From Leyella stercorea (lineage in GTDB: Bacteria; Bacteroidota; Bacteroidia; Bacteroidales; Bacteroidaceae), in NCBI RefSeq assembly GCF_021531655.1, contig NZ_JADYUF010000018.1, positions 1 to 64,000 on the forward strand: a DNA stretch of 64,000 nt, in the 5' to 3' direction. The position numbers were made by a program, and so were the translations under genes. Below, one piece after another: positions 45,435 to 54,402 of this stretch; the stretch's first letter is position 1, and each line of letters opens with the position of its first letter. The notes under the pieces are model-generated. The model had not been told where the DNA came from and ran no database searches. It saw only the letters and a list, made by a program, of their open reading frames with translations.

Positions 45435-45557
45435 GAGAGTTGAAAGTTGAGAATTGAGAGTTATGATTACCTTTTTAAAACATCGTAATTACGATGATAT
45501 TGTATATAACATTGTATATAGCATATCATAACTCTCAACTTTCAACTTTCAACTCTC
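45435..45557. repeat. 33-bp inverted repeat made of heptamers (possible bidirectional terminator)
   Basis: Arms 45435-45467 and 45525-45557 are inverse with few mismatches, separated by 57 bp. Each arm is built of 7-bp words of type AGTTGAA/AGTTGAG. It lies between the convergent glycosidase and permease genes, so it can terminate both, but its repeat structure is unusual for a terminator. Confidence 0.85.
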
Positions 45558-45582
45558 AACTATTGAGATTCTCAACTTTTTA

Positions 45583-46881
45583 TTAGATGAAAATGTACTT
45601 CATCACAAACAGCACCGCAAGTATATAGAGCGTGATGTTGAGCTTCTTGAAGTTGCCGCAAATGACATTGATGGCAACATAAGAGATAACACCGCACAGA
45701 ATACCGTCAGATATGCTGTATGCCAGAGGCATCATGACGATTGTAATGAATGCCGGGATAGACTCAGCCAAGTCGTCGAGGTCGATATCCTTGATTGGCG
45801 ACAGCATGAACAGACCCACGATGACGAGCACCGGTGTAGTAGCAGCAGCCGGAATCGAAAGGAATACCGGAGCGAAGAACAATGCTATGACAAAGCACAT
45901 AGCCGTTGCAAAGGCTGTAAGACCCGTACGGCCGCCCTGGGCAACGCCCGATGCACTCTCAACATATGTAGTCGTGGTGCTGGCACCGAGACAAGCGCCG
46001 GTCATAGTGGCAATGGCGTCTGCCATGAATGCCTTGTTCAGTCCCGGTATGCGGCCGTCCTTCTGCATCATTCCCGCCTTGGTGCATACGCCTACGAGCG
46101 TGCCCATGGTGTCGAACATGTCGATGAAGAGGAATGTGAACACCACAATAAGCATATCAATAGTAAAGATATGGTGGAATTCAAACTTACAGAATATAGG
46201 CGCAATCGACGGAGGTATGTCGATGATGCCGTTGAAATTCGTTATGCCCATAGGTATACCGATGAGCGCAGTGGCAAGAATGCCGATGAGCAGCGAGCCC
46301 GGCACCTTCTTGATTACAAGTACTGAGGTGATGATAATACCAATTACACCGAGTAGGGCAGAGCCGCCTGTCAGCTTGCCGATGGTCACGAATGTGGCTG
46401 AATTCTCAACGATGATGCCGGCGTTCTTGAGTCCGATGAAGGCGATGAAGAGTCCGATGCCCGCACCGATGGCTCGCTTGAGCGTTGTGGGGATAGCGTC
46501 GACGATGAGTGTACGTATCTTCGTCACGGTCATCAGCACAAAGAGGAATCCCTCAATGAGTATGGCTGTAAGCGCAAACTGCCACGAGTAGCCCATAGTG
46601 AGGCACACGGTGAACACGAAGAAGGCGTTCAGTCCCATGCCCGGAGCAAGTCCGAAAGGCTTCTTGGCGTATATCGACATTATGAGTGTGCCGACAATGG
46701 CAGCCAAGGCTGTTGATGTGAACACGGCATTGGTGTCCATGCCCTGCGATGCAAGGTTGGAGAAGATGCTCGGATTGACAGCGAGAATATACGCCATGGT
46801 GAGGAATGTGGTCACGCCGGCCATTATCTCGGTGCGGATGTTGTGCTTCTTGGGGTCGAAGCCAAAGAGTTTTGAAAGCAT
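45583..46881 (-). CDS. NCS2-family purine permease (AzgA/PbuG type)
   Basis: 432 residues, about 12-14 membrane helices. Opening LFGFDPKKHNIRTEIMAGVTTFLTMAYILAVNP and FGLAPGMGLNAFF are characteristic of the AzgA-like branch, which transports adenine, guanine or hypoxanthine with H+. VESASGVAQGGRTGLTAF is another conserved block. Downstream of the Tsx-like gene on the same strand, suggesting outer plus inner membrane purine/nucleoside uptake. The 83-bp gap contains an octamer repeat. Confidence 0.92.
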   Translation of the reverse strand: MLSKLFGFDPKKHNIRTEIMAGVTTFLTMAYILAVNPSIFSNLASQGMDTNAVFTSTALAAIVGTLIMSIYAKKPFGLAPGMGLNAFFVFTVCLTMGYSWQFALTAILIEGFLFVLMTVTKIRTLIVDAIPTTLKRAIGAGIGLFIAFIGLKNAGIIVENSATFVTIGKLTGGSALLGVIGIIITSVLVIKKVPGSLLIGILATALIGIPMGITNFNGIIDIPPSIAPIFCKFEFHHIFTIDMLIVVFTFLFIDMFDTMGTLVGVCTKAGMMQKDGRIPGLNKAFMADAIATMTGACLGASTTTTYVESASGVAQGGRTGLTAFATAMCFVIALFFAPVFLSIPAAATTPVLVIVGLFMLSPIKDIDLDDLAESIPAFITIVMMPLAYSISDGILCGVISYVAINVICGNFKKLNITLYILAVLFVMKYIFI

Positions 46882-46902
46882 AGTCTTATCGTTATTAAAA
46901 AC

Positions 46903-46950
46903 CTTTTTACTCTTTTACCTTTTTACTTTTTTACCTTTTTCCCTTTTTAC
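46903..46950. repeat. Six tandem 8-bp repeats between tsx-like and permease genes
   Basis: CTTTTTAC, TCTTTTAC, CTTTTTAC, TTTTTTAC, CTTTTTCC, CTTTTTAC in register, followed by TTTTAGG. On the transcribed (minus) strand it is a purine-rich GTAAAAAG run just upstream of the permease start codon. Confidence 0.88.
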
Positions 46951-46964
46951 TTTTAGGTTCAGGC

Positions 46965-47720
46965 TTAGAAGTCCCACTTCACGCCAAGGCAGGGACGGCA
47001 CTTGAATCCGCCGGTAGAACCGAAGTTGTTAGACAGCTCAATCTCTGTACCGAGGCTGAGGTTGTCTACACCGAAGTGCTGGCCTACGTTATACCACAGC
47101 TGAGGCTCTGTAATGAATACGGTAGACTTCTTGTCTGCAGTGCCGTCTTCGCGGAAATCAACGAGATGGTCTTCCCACCAGAAATCGGCAAAACCGTCAA
47201 ACTTCAATCCCTTGACACCGAAGAGGTCGTTCATAGCCCATACTGCTGTGAACTGCATAGGAACGTTAGAGTCCTTCTCCTTGATGTTCTTGTAGAGAGC
47301 CTTGAGGTTGAGCGTGTTCTTGAAGTCCTTGGTGTGCATGAAGTAGTCGACACCTGCGAGCCACGCATTGTTGATAGGATAAGAAGCAGTGATACCACCG
47401 TTGTACTCTACTTGGAGCGAAAGGTTCTTGATAGCTGAGTTCTGCCAGAAGTTAAGGCAGCGTGCTATCTCGAAGTAAGTGCCACCAGGAGCCAAGTTCG
47501 GACCTGCAACGTGCTGGTCGTAGTTGAAGTCGTGGTCGATGAAGAAGTAGGTGTTGCCCCACTTGTCCTGCTTGAACATCTCAAGCGTGAGGGTTACGAA
47601 CTTGCGGTCAGAGCCGAAATCATAAAACAACTGTGCGTTTACCTGTGCTTTGGCCTTGGCCGGTGCAATGAACATGATGGCAAGAATGGCCATCACGAGA
47701 GTCAATTTGTTGGCTTTCAT
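46965..47720 (-). CDS. Tsx-like outer-membrane channel protein (DUF5020 family)
   Basis: 251 residues from ATG 47718-47720 (MKANKLTLVMAILAIMFIAPAKAKAQ, a signal peptide). An in-frame start at 47759 would lie upstream of the promoter box and is rejected. The mature part is a 12-strand-type barrel with aromatic girdles, ending in F (LGVKWDF). The family resembles the nucleoside channel Tsx. Its position before a purine permease supports nucleoside/nucleobase uptake. Confidence 0.8.
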   Translation of the reverse strand: MKANKLTLVMAILAIMFIAPAKAKAQVNAQLFYDFGSDRKFVTLTLEMFKQDKWGNTYFFIDHDFNYDQHVAGPNLAPGGTYFEIARCLNFWQNSAIKNLSLQVEYNGGITASYPINNAWLAGVDYFMHTKDFKNTLNLKALYKNIKEKDSNVPMQFTAVWAMNDLFGVKGLKFDGFADFWWEDHLVDFREDGTADKKSTVFITEPQLWYNVGQHFGVDNLSLGTEIELSNNFGSTGGFKCRPCLGVKWDF

Positions 47721-47746
47721 TGAATTGTTATTTAAAATTGTTGTTG

Positions 47747-47754
47747 CAAAATTA
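47747..47754 (-). promoter_or_regulatory. Promoter of the tsx-like/permease operon
   Basis: Minus strand TAATTTTG matches TAnnTTTG and lies 26 bp upstream of the chosen ATG, so the leader is very short. Confidence 0.6.
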
Positions 47755-47850
47755 GACATAATTTTTGAAATATTAAGCCTTCAACGTCCTAATAATGTAC
47801 ATTAATATACAATTATACGTGGCTCGGGATAAATTTCGGGTAAAAATGTG

Positions 47851-47858
47851 TAATTTTG
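47851..47858 (+). promoter_or_regulatory. cca: Promoter of cca
   Basis: TAATTTTG matches the TAnnTTTG -7 box, 22 bp upstream of the cca start codon. Confidence 0.6.
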
Positions 47859-47880
47859 CAATTAGAAACCAAACAAACGA

Positions 47881-49332
47881 ATGAAATTATACACTGATGC
47901 CGAACTGGCACAAATCCTTGACAAGAACATATTTCACCGCATAGGCGAGGTGGCTGACGAATTGGGCGTAGAGTGCTATCTCGTAGGCGGATATGTGCGC
48001 GACATTTTCCTCGAACGTCCCACCAACGACATTGATGTAGTGGTGGTGGGAAGCGGTATCGATGTGGCAACAGCACTGCAGCACAAATTGGGAAAGAACC
48101 CGAAGACGGGCAGATGGCGCGCCCATCTGGCTGTATATCGCAACTTCGGCACGGCGCAGGTGAAGTATCACGACACCGAAGTGGAGTTTGTAGGCGCACG
48201 ACGCGAGAGCTATGACCGCTCGTCGCGCAAACCTATCGTCGAAGACGGAACCCTGGAAGACGACCAGAACCGCCGCGACTTCACCATCAACGCTATGGCT
48301 GTATGCCTCAATCACGACCGTTTCGGCGAATTGGTCGACCCCTTCGACGGCATTTACGACCTTGAGGACGGCATAATACGCACTCCGCTCGACCCCGACA
48401 TCACCTTCTCCGACGATCCGCTACGCATGATGCGCTGCGTAAGGTTCTCCGCCCAGCTGCGGTTCTACATCGACGACGAGACGTTTGAGGCTCTCGGACG
48501 CAACGCCGAACGCATAAAGATAGTGAGCGGCGAGCGTATTGCCGACGAACTCAACAAGATAATGCGCACCCCACAACCCAGTCGTGGATTCGTGGAGTTG
48601 CAGCGTTGCGGACTGTTGCAGCTCATCATTCCCGAACTCTCGGCTCTCGACGTGGTGGAGACACGCAACGGACGCGCCCACAAGAACAACTTCTACCATA
48701 CGCTTGAGGTTGTAGACAATGTGGCAAAGCATAGCGACAACCTTTGGCTCAGATGGGCAGCGCTGTTTCACGACATAGGCAAACCCAAGTCAAAGCGCTG
48801 GGAACCCGCCATCGGATGGACGTTCCACAATCACAACTATCTTGGTGCTAAGATGATACCGGGCATTTTCCGCCGTATGAAACTGCCCATGGATGCCAAG
48901 ATGAAGTATGTGGAGAAGATGGTAGACCTGCACATGCGCCCCATCGCAATAGCTGATGAGGAGGTGACGGATTCTGCCGTTCGCCGACTGATGAACGATG
49001 CCGGCGACGACATCGACGACCTTATGACGCTTTGCGAGGCTGACATCACGTCGAAGAACGAGGTGCGCAAGAAGCAGTTTGCTGAAAACTTCCGTATGGT
49101 ACGCGTGAAACTTGCCGACCTGAAGGAGCGCGACTACAAGCGATTGCTGCAACCCGTAATCGACGGCAACGAAATAATGCAGCTCTTCAATATGCAGCCC
49201 TGCCGCGAGGTGGGACTCCTTAAGCAATATCTTAAGGATGCGGTGCTCGACAATAGGGTGCCCAACGAGCGCGAACCGCTTATGCAACTGCTCGTGGCGA
49301 AAGCCAAGGAAATGGGGCTTGAATTGAGATAA
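47881..49332 (+). CDS. cca: CCA tRNA nucleotidyltransferase with HD domain
   Basis: 483 residues. Class II nucleotidyltransferase head: LVGGYVRD (GG 36-37, R40, D41), NDIDVVV (D50, D52) and the nucleotide-template motif RRDFTINAM at about 131. The neck/body region has SDDPLRMMRCVRF. A C-terminal HD domain (LFHDIGKPK, about 270; HNHNYLGA) suggests phosphohydrolase activity as in E. coli-type enzymes. It adds or repairs the CCA end of tRNAs. Confidence 0.95.
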   Translation: MKLYTDAELAQILDKNIFHRIGEVADELGVECYLVGGYVRDIFLERPTNDIDVVVVGSGIDVATALQHKLGKNPKTGRWRAHLAVYRNFGTAQVKYHDTEVEFVGARRESYDRSSRKPIVEDGTLEDDQNRRDFTINAMAVCLNHDRFGELVDPFDGIYDLEDGIIRTPLDPDITFSDDPLRMMRCVRFSAQLRFYIDDETFEALGRNAERIKIVSGERIADELNKIMRTPQPSRGFVELQRCGLLQLIIPELSALDVVETRNGRAHKNNFYHTLEVVDNVAKHSDNLWLRWAALFHDIGKPKSKRWEPAIGWTFHNHNYLGAKMIPGIFRRMKLPMDAKMKYVEKMVDLHMRPIAIADEEVTDSAVRRLMNDAGDDIDDLMTLCEADITSKNEVRKKQFAENFRMVRVKLADLKERDYKRLLQPVIDGNEIMQLFNMQPCREVGLLKQYLKDAVLDNRVPNEREPLMQLLVAKAKEMGLELR

Positions 49333-49345
49333 TCCAAAACGAAAA

Positions 49346-49464
49346 GTAGGAGGCTATGGCGTCCCCGTCATAGTCTGAGCAGTTGGTTGGCGCATTACTA
49401 AATTAGTAATATAATGTGCTTTTTTGATTGCTCAGGCTATGGCGGGGACGCCATAGCCTCCTAC
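49346..49464. repeat. 36-bp inverted repeat after cca
   Basis: Arms 49346-49381 and 49429-49464 match with two G/A differences; the loop is 47 bp. Arms contain GTAGGAGGCTATGGCG and GGGGACGCCATAGCC. It lies between convergent cca and the AraC gene. Strong hairpin; the right arm is followed by GGTTTTTG, so it may terminate cca transcription. Confidence 0.88.
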
Positions 49465-49490
49465 GGTTTTTGACTGTTATATATTATAAT

Positions 49491-49553
49491 GTGTCACTCT
49501 ACATCATTTATGTGTCACTCCATATCATTTATGTGTCACTCCATATAATCGTT
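49491..49553. repeat. Three tandem 21-bp repeats
   Basis: Units at 49491, 49512 and 49533, each starting GTGTCACTC and continuing CATATCATTTAT or a near variant. They lie downstream of both convergent genes. A single related word, TATGTGTCACGATTATAC, is at about 50651, upstream of the AraC gene. Confidence 0.85.
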
Positions 49554-49601
49554 GCTACCAAATTCATGGACAATTCGTGATAATTCGTGACCCGAAAAAG
49601 C

Positions 49602-50516
49602 CTACAAATTATTCTTCTTCTTCATGCTCTGCTGCCTACGGTATTCTGTAGGCGACACTCCGAGATGACTCTTTGTGAACTTTCCGAAGAACGAGAGGTT
49701 GGGGAATTCCAATATGTCTGCAATCTCCTTTATCGACATATTCGAGTGACTCAGATAACGTTCGATGCTCTTCACCGTCGACTGGTGAATCCATTCCAGT
49801 GCCGTCTTGCCCGTCACCGTCTTCGACACGAACGACAGATACTTTGGCGTTATGCACAGTTCGTCGGCATAACGTTTCACCGAGCGCACCTTGCCTTCAT
49901 TAGCCGAGAGCAGATCGGCAAACTTACGGAACAGCAGATTGGCCTGCTTTGTCTCGCCGCCGTCGTGCGAATACTGCACATGCGGAGCAATGATGGCAAA
50001 CAGCTCGTACATAGCACACTGGAATAGGCTGTGCATTATCTCCTTGTGGAAGTAGCCGTGGGGCGACTTTATCTTATGCGCAATAATCGAGTAATACTTC
50101 GTGATGAGAGCCTGGCGCTCGTTGTCGAGACTGATAACGGGATTTGTGGCAACATATCCTATAAGGTCGAGCACGTCGCGGTTGATGCGCATGTTGCGTT
50201 CGGCAGCCGCATACGACAGTCCGAATATCCTCGACTCAAAGTCGGGCGAAATCATATAGTTGCTATACACATTGTTGGGCAGTCCTATCATCACCTCGCC
50301 AGCCTTGGCGGTGTATGTCTTTCCGTTGACGTCGCACTGCATACGACCCTTGACACAGTAAACCATCATAATCATGTCAAGCTTTACTGAGCCGTCTACC
50401 GACTTGCCTCCGAGATGCTCGAATATGACAATGTCGCCGTCGGAATAGTCAGCCACACCCCTTTCGAGGATGTAGTCGAGGTCGATTTTCTGTGCAGAGT
50501 TGTTGTTGATGTCCAT
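49602..50516 (-). CDS. AraC-family transcriptional regulator
   Basis: 304 residues. Cupin-like N-terminal sensor (about 30-120, GRMQCDVNGKTYTAKAGEVMIGLP) and AraC-type double HTH at about 205-300 (VKRYADELCITPKYLSFVSKTVTGKTALEWI; MSIKEIADILEFPNLSFFGKFTKSHLGVSPTEYRR). Activates target genes in response to a small ligand or acts constitutively; targets unknown. Tail region Lys-rich. Confidence 0.92.
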   Translation of the reverse strand: MDINNNSAQKIDLDYILERGVADYSDGDIVIFEHLGGKSVDGSVKLDMIMMVYCVKGRMQCDVNGKTYTAKAGEVMIGLPNNVYSNYMISPDFESRIFGLSYAAAERNMRINRDVLDLIGYVATNPVISLDNERQALITKYYSIIAHKIKSPHGYFHKEIMHSLFQCAMYELFAIIAPHVQYSHDGGETKQANLLFRKFADLLSANEGKVRSVKRYADELCITPKYLSFVSKTVTGKTALEWIHQSTVKSIERYLSHSNMSIKEIADILEFPNLSFFGKFTKSHLGVSPTEYRRQQSMKKKNNL

Positions 50517-50850
50517 ATATGTTCCTCCTACATGTTTCTGTTATAACTATCGTTCCATTTTTTTCAACTACAAAGTTACTTGTTTTTACGTAAAAAAGAA
50601 TAATATAGATGTGGGTTTTTATGTTATAATTTTCCTTTTGTGGAAAATATTATGTGTCACGATTATACAATTCGACCTATTAGACAATCTTTGTCGGAAG
50701 CAGAAAGAAATACGCAAAATACTCGAAAATAACATTTTAACGCCATTTTTGTTGACAAAAGACTCACAAATGTAAGTTGTTTATAATAAAAATTGTAACT
50801 TTGCAACCAAATTTCAGGAATAAGTTAACAAACAAATAAACATACAAGAC
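50517..50850. other. Divergent leader region of the AraC gene and asd
   Basis: 334 bp, AT-rich. It contains the asd promoter (50777-50803). The AraC gene promoter must be in the left part but no clear box was found. No gene or structured RNA recognised. Confidence 0.5.
50777..50803 (+). promoter_or_regulatory. asd: Promoter of asd
   Basis: TTG at 50777-50779 and TAACTTTG at 50796-50803, spacer 16 bp, slightly short for the Bacteroidetes consensus. Leader of about 40 nt. Confidence 0.6.
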
Positions 50851-51858
50851 ATGAATGTAGCAATTGTTGGAGCGAGCGGAGCAGTAGGACAGGAGTTCCT
50901 TCGCATACTCGCAGAGAGAGAATTTCCAATTGACAACCTTGTGCTGTTCGGCTCAAAACGTTCTGCCGGAAAGAAATATACCTTCAAGGGCAAGGAGTAT
51001 GAAGTGAAGCTCCTTCAGCACAACGACGACTTCAAGGACATCGACGTAGCCTTCACATCGGCTGGCGGTGGCACATCTAAGGAATTTGCCGACACCATCA
51101 CCAAGTACGGTGCAGTCATGATTGACAACTCGTCGGCATTCCGTATGTGCGACGATGTGCCTCTGGTAGTGCCCGAGTGCAACGCCGAGGATGCCCTCAA
51201 CCGTCCGCGCAACATCATTGCCAACCCAAACTGTACTACTATCATGATGGTAGTGGTGCTCAAGCCGCTTGAGGCTATTAGCCATATCAAGCGCATCCAC
51301 ATCGCAAGCTATCAGAGCGCAAGCGGTGCCGGCGCAGCTGCCATGGCCGAATTGCAGCAGGAATACAAGGAACTCGTCAACAACGAGCCTGTTACTGTAA
51401 GCAAGTTCCCCCACCAGCTCGCCTACAACGTGATTCCTCAGATTGACGTGTTCACCGACAACGGCTACACCAAGGAGGAGATGAAGATGTTCAACGAGAC
51501 CCGCAAGATTATGCACAGCGACGTGCGCTGCTCGGCTATGTGCGTTCGCGTAAGCTCATTGCGCTCACATTCTGAGTCGGTATGGATTGAGACCGAAAGC
51601 CCCATCAGCGTCGAGGAGGCTCAGAAGGCTATCGCTGCCGCTCCTGGCTGTACGCTGAAGGACGATCCAGCCAACCTCGTTTATCCTATGCCGCTTGAAA
51701 CAGCCGGCAAGGACGACGTATACGTTGGACGCATACGCAAGGACCTCGCCGACGACTGCGGACTCACATTCTGGCTCTCAGGCGACCAGATTCGCAAGGG
51801 TGCTGCACTCAATGCAGTACAGATTGCCGAGTATCTGCACAGCGTAGGACAAATCTAA
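50851..51858 (+). CDS. asd: Aspartate-semialdehyde dehydrogenase
   Basis: 335 residues. NADP-binding start [20 protein letters not shown], catalytic Cys128 in NPNCTT, and substrate/catalytic His240 in RSHSE. Converts aspartyl phosphate to aspartate semialdehyde for Lys, Thr, Met and diaminopimelate synthesis. Normal length and complete motifs. Stands alone with its own promoter. Confidence 0.97.
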   Translation: MNVAIVGASGAVGQEFLRILAEREFPIDNLVLFGSKRSAGKKYTFKGKEYEVKLLQHNDDFKDIDVAFTSAGGGTSKEFADTITKYGAVMIDNSSAFRMCDDVPLVVPECNAEDALNRPRNIIANPNCTTIMMVVVLKPLEAISHIKRIHIASYQSASGAGAAAMAELQQEYKELVNNEPVTVSKFPHQLAYNVIPQIDVFTDNGYTKEEMKMFNETRKIMHSDVRCSAMCVRVSSLRSHSESVWIETESPISVEEAQKAIAAAPGCTLKDDPANLVYPMPLETAGKDDVYVGRIRKDLADDCGLTFWLSGDQIRKGAALNAVQIAEYLHSVGQI

Positions 51859-52428
51859 ACAGGGCGGCTGGAGTCGCTCTTGGAGTACGATATTTGTATT
51901 TCTAACCGCCCAAAACTGCGAGTTGAACGCACAAAGAAGTCTTTAGCCCGAAATTCGTGAGTTTTGCGCGTGCAGCATTATGTCGTTATGACACAGCGCG
52001 TTACGTGCCGTATGGGTGCGGATGTGCAATTTCAATAAACATAAAAGGAGTCCTTTTCGTAGCAAAAGGGCTCCTTTTTCGTTATAATTAAGCCTTCGTT
52101 GCATATCAAAAGTTGTCCTTTTGCCATGCAAAACGACCCCTTCTGCCATGCAAAAGGGGCTTTGTTGGTTGAAAACGGGGCTGCCGCCACCCTCAAAACC
52201 GATAAAACCGACTCTCGTAAACTCTAGAATCGATTTTTTGTTTGTAACGATTTTTTACTGCATGTACAATATTTGCATCATGCATGATGGCACTCGAAGC
52301 CTGCTGTATGCGCTGTTTAAAAATAGCAAAAAAAAGTTGACAGCATATCTGCATTCGCCAAATTATATGTATCTTTATGCTGACAAAACAAACAGGTTCG
52401 TTGAATCAATTTTAAACTAATATATAAT
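51859..52428. other. Intergenic region with a degenerate palindrome array
   Basis: 570 bp. It holds the second array of AAAAGGnnTCCTTTT-like units (52041-52180) and AT-rich sequence up to the kinase promoter. A frame open across the array (52121-52420) lacks coding character. Nothing else recognised. Confidence 0.65.
52041..52180. repeat. Second, degenerate array of 22-bp palindromic units
   Basis: AAAA positions at 52043, 52064, 52108, 52130, 52152 and 52172 give spacings 21, 44, 22, 22 and 20. The first units (AAAAGGAGTCCTTTT, AAAAGGGCTCCTTTT) are good palindromes; later ones decay (AAAACGACCCCTTCT). Related to the array at 43286-43392. Confidence 0.8.
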
Positions 52429-52433
52429 ATGTA

Positions 52434-52441
52434 TACTTTTG
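52434..52441 (+). promoter_or_regulatory. Promoter of the LytS-like kinase gene
   Basis: TACTTTTG matches TAnnTTTG. It overlaps an upstream in-frame ATG at 52429, so translation more likely begins at the ATG at 52462. Confidence 0.55.
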
Positions 52442-52461
52442 CGTTGCTAAAAACAACCAAG

Positions 52462-53580
52462 ATGAACTATCGCAAGGAACATATCATATACACTATGATG
52501 TGGATAGCATTGTACCTTTCGCCGCTTATGAGTATTTACATACGCATGTCGGTCAATCCTCATATAGTTTTTTCATGGGATGAGATAATAAACGCATGGG
52601 TATTCAATACCGTGTGGATTATACTGTTTGCCATACACAACTTTCTGCTTGTGCCTTTGCTTATCATCAAGCGTCGCACAGGACTCTACGCGGCATTGGT
52701 AGTGGCGCTGCTCGTTGCCACAATGTTTACACTCAGCGCCATTCGACCCTCACACAGAAAGATGCGCCATGCTACCCAAAGCTATGAATGTTGCGAGTAC
52801 GGCTGCATGGATGCCCAGATGATTCCGCCTAAGCAGCAAACATTCTCAATGAGAGAAGACGCTCCGCTTGTAATGTTCGGACCGGGTGAGGTGGTGGCTT
52901 TCTTCGGCGGACTGCTGCTTATGGGCATGAATCTCGGCGTGAAGCTCTACTTCAGGTCGCAGGAAGCTACAAAGGCTATAGCGCAGATAGAGAAGCACGC
53001 CCTCGAACGGCAGTTGCAATACCTTAAGTATCAGGTCAATCCGCACTTCCTGATGAATACGCTCAACAACATACACGCTCTTGTCGACATCGACCCCGAG
53101 CGTGCCAAGGCTTCGATAGTCGAACTCTCGAAGCTGATGCGCTATGTACTGTACGAGGGAAACAACAAGCTCACGTCGCTCTCGCGCGAGGTTCAGTTCC
53201 TGCACAACTATGTCAGGCTTATGTCGATGCGCTATTCGGGCAATGTACGCATCTCGCTCGACGTGCCGGAGACATTGCCCGACAGCATGCTGCCGCCGCT
53301 ACTGCTTGTCATCTTCGTCGAGAATGCCTTCAAGCATGGCATAAGCTATCGCAACAAGTCGTTCGTTGAGATAAGCCTGAAGCCCCAAGCCGACCGCCTG
53401 CTGTTCGACTGCCGCAACAGCCGTCAGCAAAATACGCAAGACGAAAACATGAAGGGAGGCGTCGGGCTGAGCAACGTGCGCCGCCGACTCGACCTGCTCT
53501 TCCCCGGTAATTACACATTAGACATAAAGGAACAAGAAGATACGTACGCCGTACATCTGGACATACCGCTTACCAATTGA
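52462..53580 (+). CDS. LytS/YehU-type sensor histidine kinase
   Basis: 372 residues from ATG 52462 (MNYRKEHIIYTMM); an ATG 33 bp earlier lies in the promoter box. Four hydrophobic segments in the first about 160 residues (two long, two shorter), then the His_kinase domain with phosphoacceptor QVNPHFLMNTLNNIHAL (His206 counted from the upstream ATG) and the ATP-binding GGVGLSNVRRRL. Partner of the LytTR regulator encoded 33 bp downstream. Confidence 0.92.
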   Translation: MNYRKEHIIYTMMWIALYLSPLMSIYIRMSVNPHIVFSWDEIINAWVFNTVWIILFAIHNFLLVPLLIIKRRTGLYAALVVALLVATMFTLSAIRPSHRKMRHATQSYECCEYGCMDAQMIPPKQQTFSMREDAPLVMFGPGEVVAFFGGLLLMGMNLGVKLYFRSQEATKAIAQIEKHALERQLQYLKYQVNPHFLMNTLNNIHALVDIDPERAKASIVELSKLMRYVLYEGNNKLTSLSREVQFLHNYVRLMSMRYSGNVRISLDVPETLPDSMLPPLLLVIFVENAFKHGISYRNKSFVEISLKPQADRLLFDCRNSRQQNTQDENMKGGVGLSNVRRRLDLLFPGNYTLDIKEQEDTYAVHLDIPLTN

Positions 53581-53613
53581 CAAGCTTATAGCCAAACAGG
53601 CAAATTCATAACA

Positions 53614-54402
53614 ATGATCAAGACTCTCGTTATCGACGACGAGCCGCTCGCATTGCAGCAGCTCGCAGCTTACGTCAGGAAGATACCTTTTCTCGACCTT
53701 GTAGCCGAATGTCAAAGCGCCATCGAGGCACGCGACATAATAAACAATGAAAGAATTGACGCCATCTTTGTCGATATCAATATGCCCGACATGAATGGCA
53801 TGGACTTTGTGCGCTCGCTGGCAGCGCCGCCGCTTGTGGTTTTCACCACGGCTTATTCGGAATATGCGGTGGACGGATTCAAGGTTGATGCCGTCGACTA
53901 TCTGCTCAAGCCTTTCGGACTCGACGACTTCAAGCGTGCTGCCATGCGTGTGAAGCACCGCTTCGAACTCGAAAATCCTACTACTGCCGAGCCTACCGAC
54001 TATAATGCAGCTGTCAATGCAGCCCCGTCGGTATCTGACGCAAGTTCTGCCGTTCACAGTGGAGTATCTTCCGACGACGAGTCGATATTCCTCAAGACCG
54101 AGCATCGAATCGTAAGGGTCGACATTGCCGACATACGCTACATCGAGGGAATGTCCGAGTATCTGAAGGTTCACATCGAGGGCCAGCACCCCATAGTCAT
54201 GCTGTTCAGCATGAAGAAGATGGAAGAGCGGTTGCCCAGCCACTTCCTGCGCATACACCGGTCATATATTGTCAATATGAGGCATGTACAGGAAGTGACC
54301 AAGAACCGCATCGTGATGGATCCGGACACCTATCTGCCCATAGGAGATATGTATAAGGAACCGCTTTCGGCTTATCTCGCCGACAAATACTTCGGACGCT
54401 AA
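53614..54402 (+). CDS. LytTR-family response regulator
   Basis: 262 residues. Receiver domain 1-120 with phosphoacceptor D54 (FVDINMPDMNG) and K at DYLLKPF. A variable linker (about 125-155, rich in A, T, S), then the LytTR DNA-binding domain (about 158-258: FLKTEHRIVRVDIADIRYIEG, HFLRIHRSYIVNM). Cognate to the LytS-like kinase. Its last 4 bp overlap the end of the convergent gene 54399-57350. Confidence 0.94.
   Translation: MIKTLVIDDEPLALQQLAAYVRKIPFLDLVAECQSAIEARDIINNERIDAIFVDINMPDMNGMDFVRSLAAPPLVVFTTAYSEYAVDGFKVDAVDYLLKPFGLDDFKRAAMRVKHRFELENPTTAEPTDYNAAVNAAPSVSDASSAVHSGVSSDDESIFLKTEHRIVRVDIADIRYIEGMSEYLKVHIEGQHPIVMLFSMKKMEERLPSHFLRIHRSYIVNMRHVQEVTKNRIVMDPDTYLPIGDMYKEPLSAYLADKYFGR

Noticed and set aside
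52121..52420. Possible 99-residue protein upstream of the LytS-like kinase
   Set aside because: Its first part is the decaying palindrome array and the rest is AT-rich leader; no promoter, ribosome site or family pattern.
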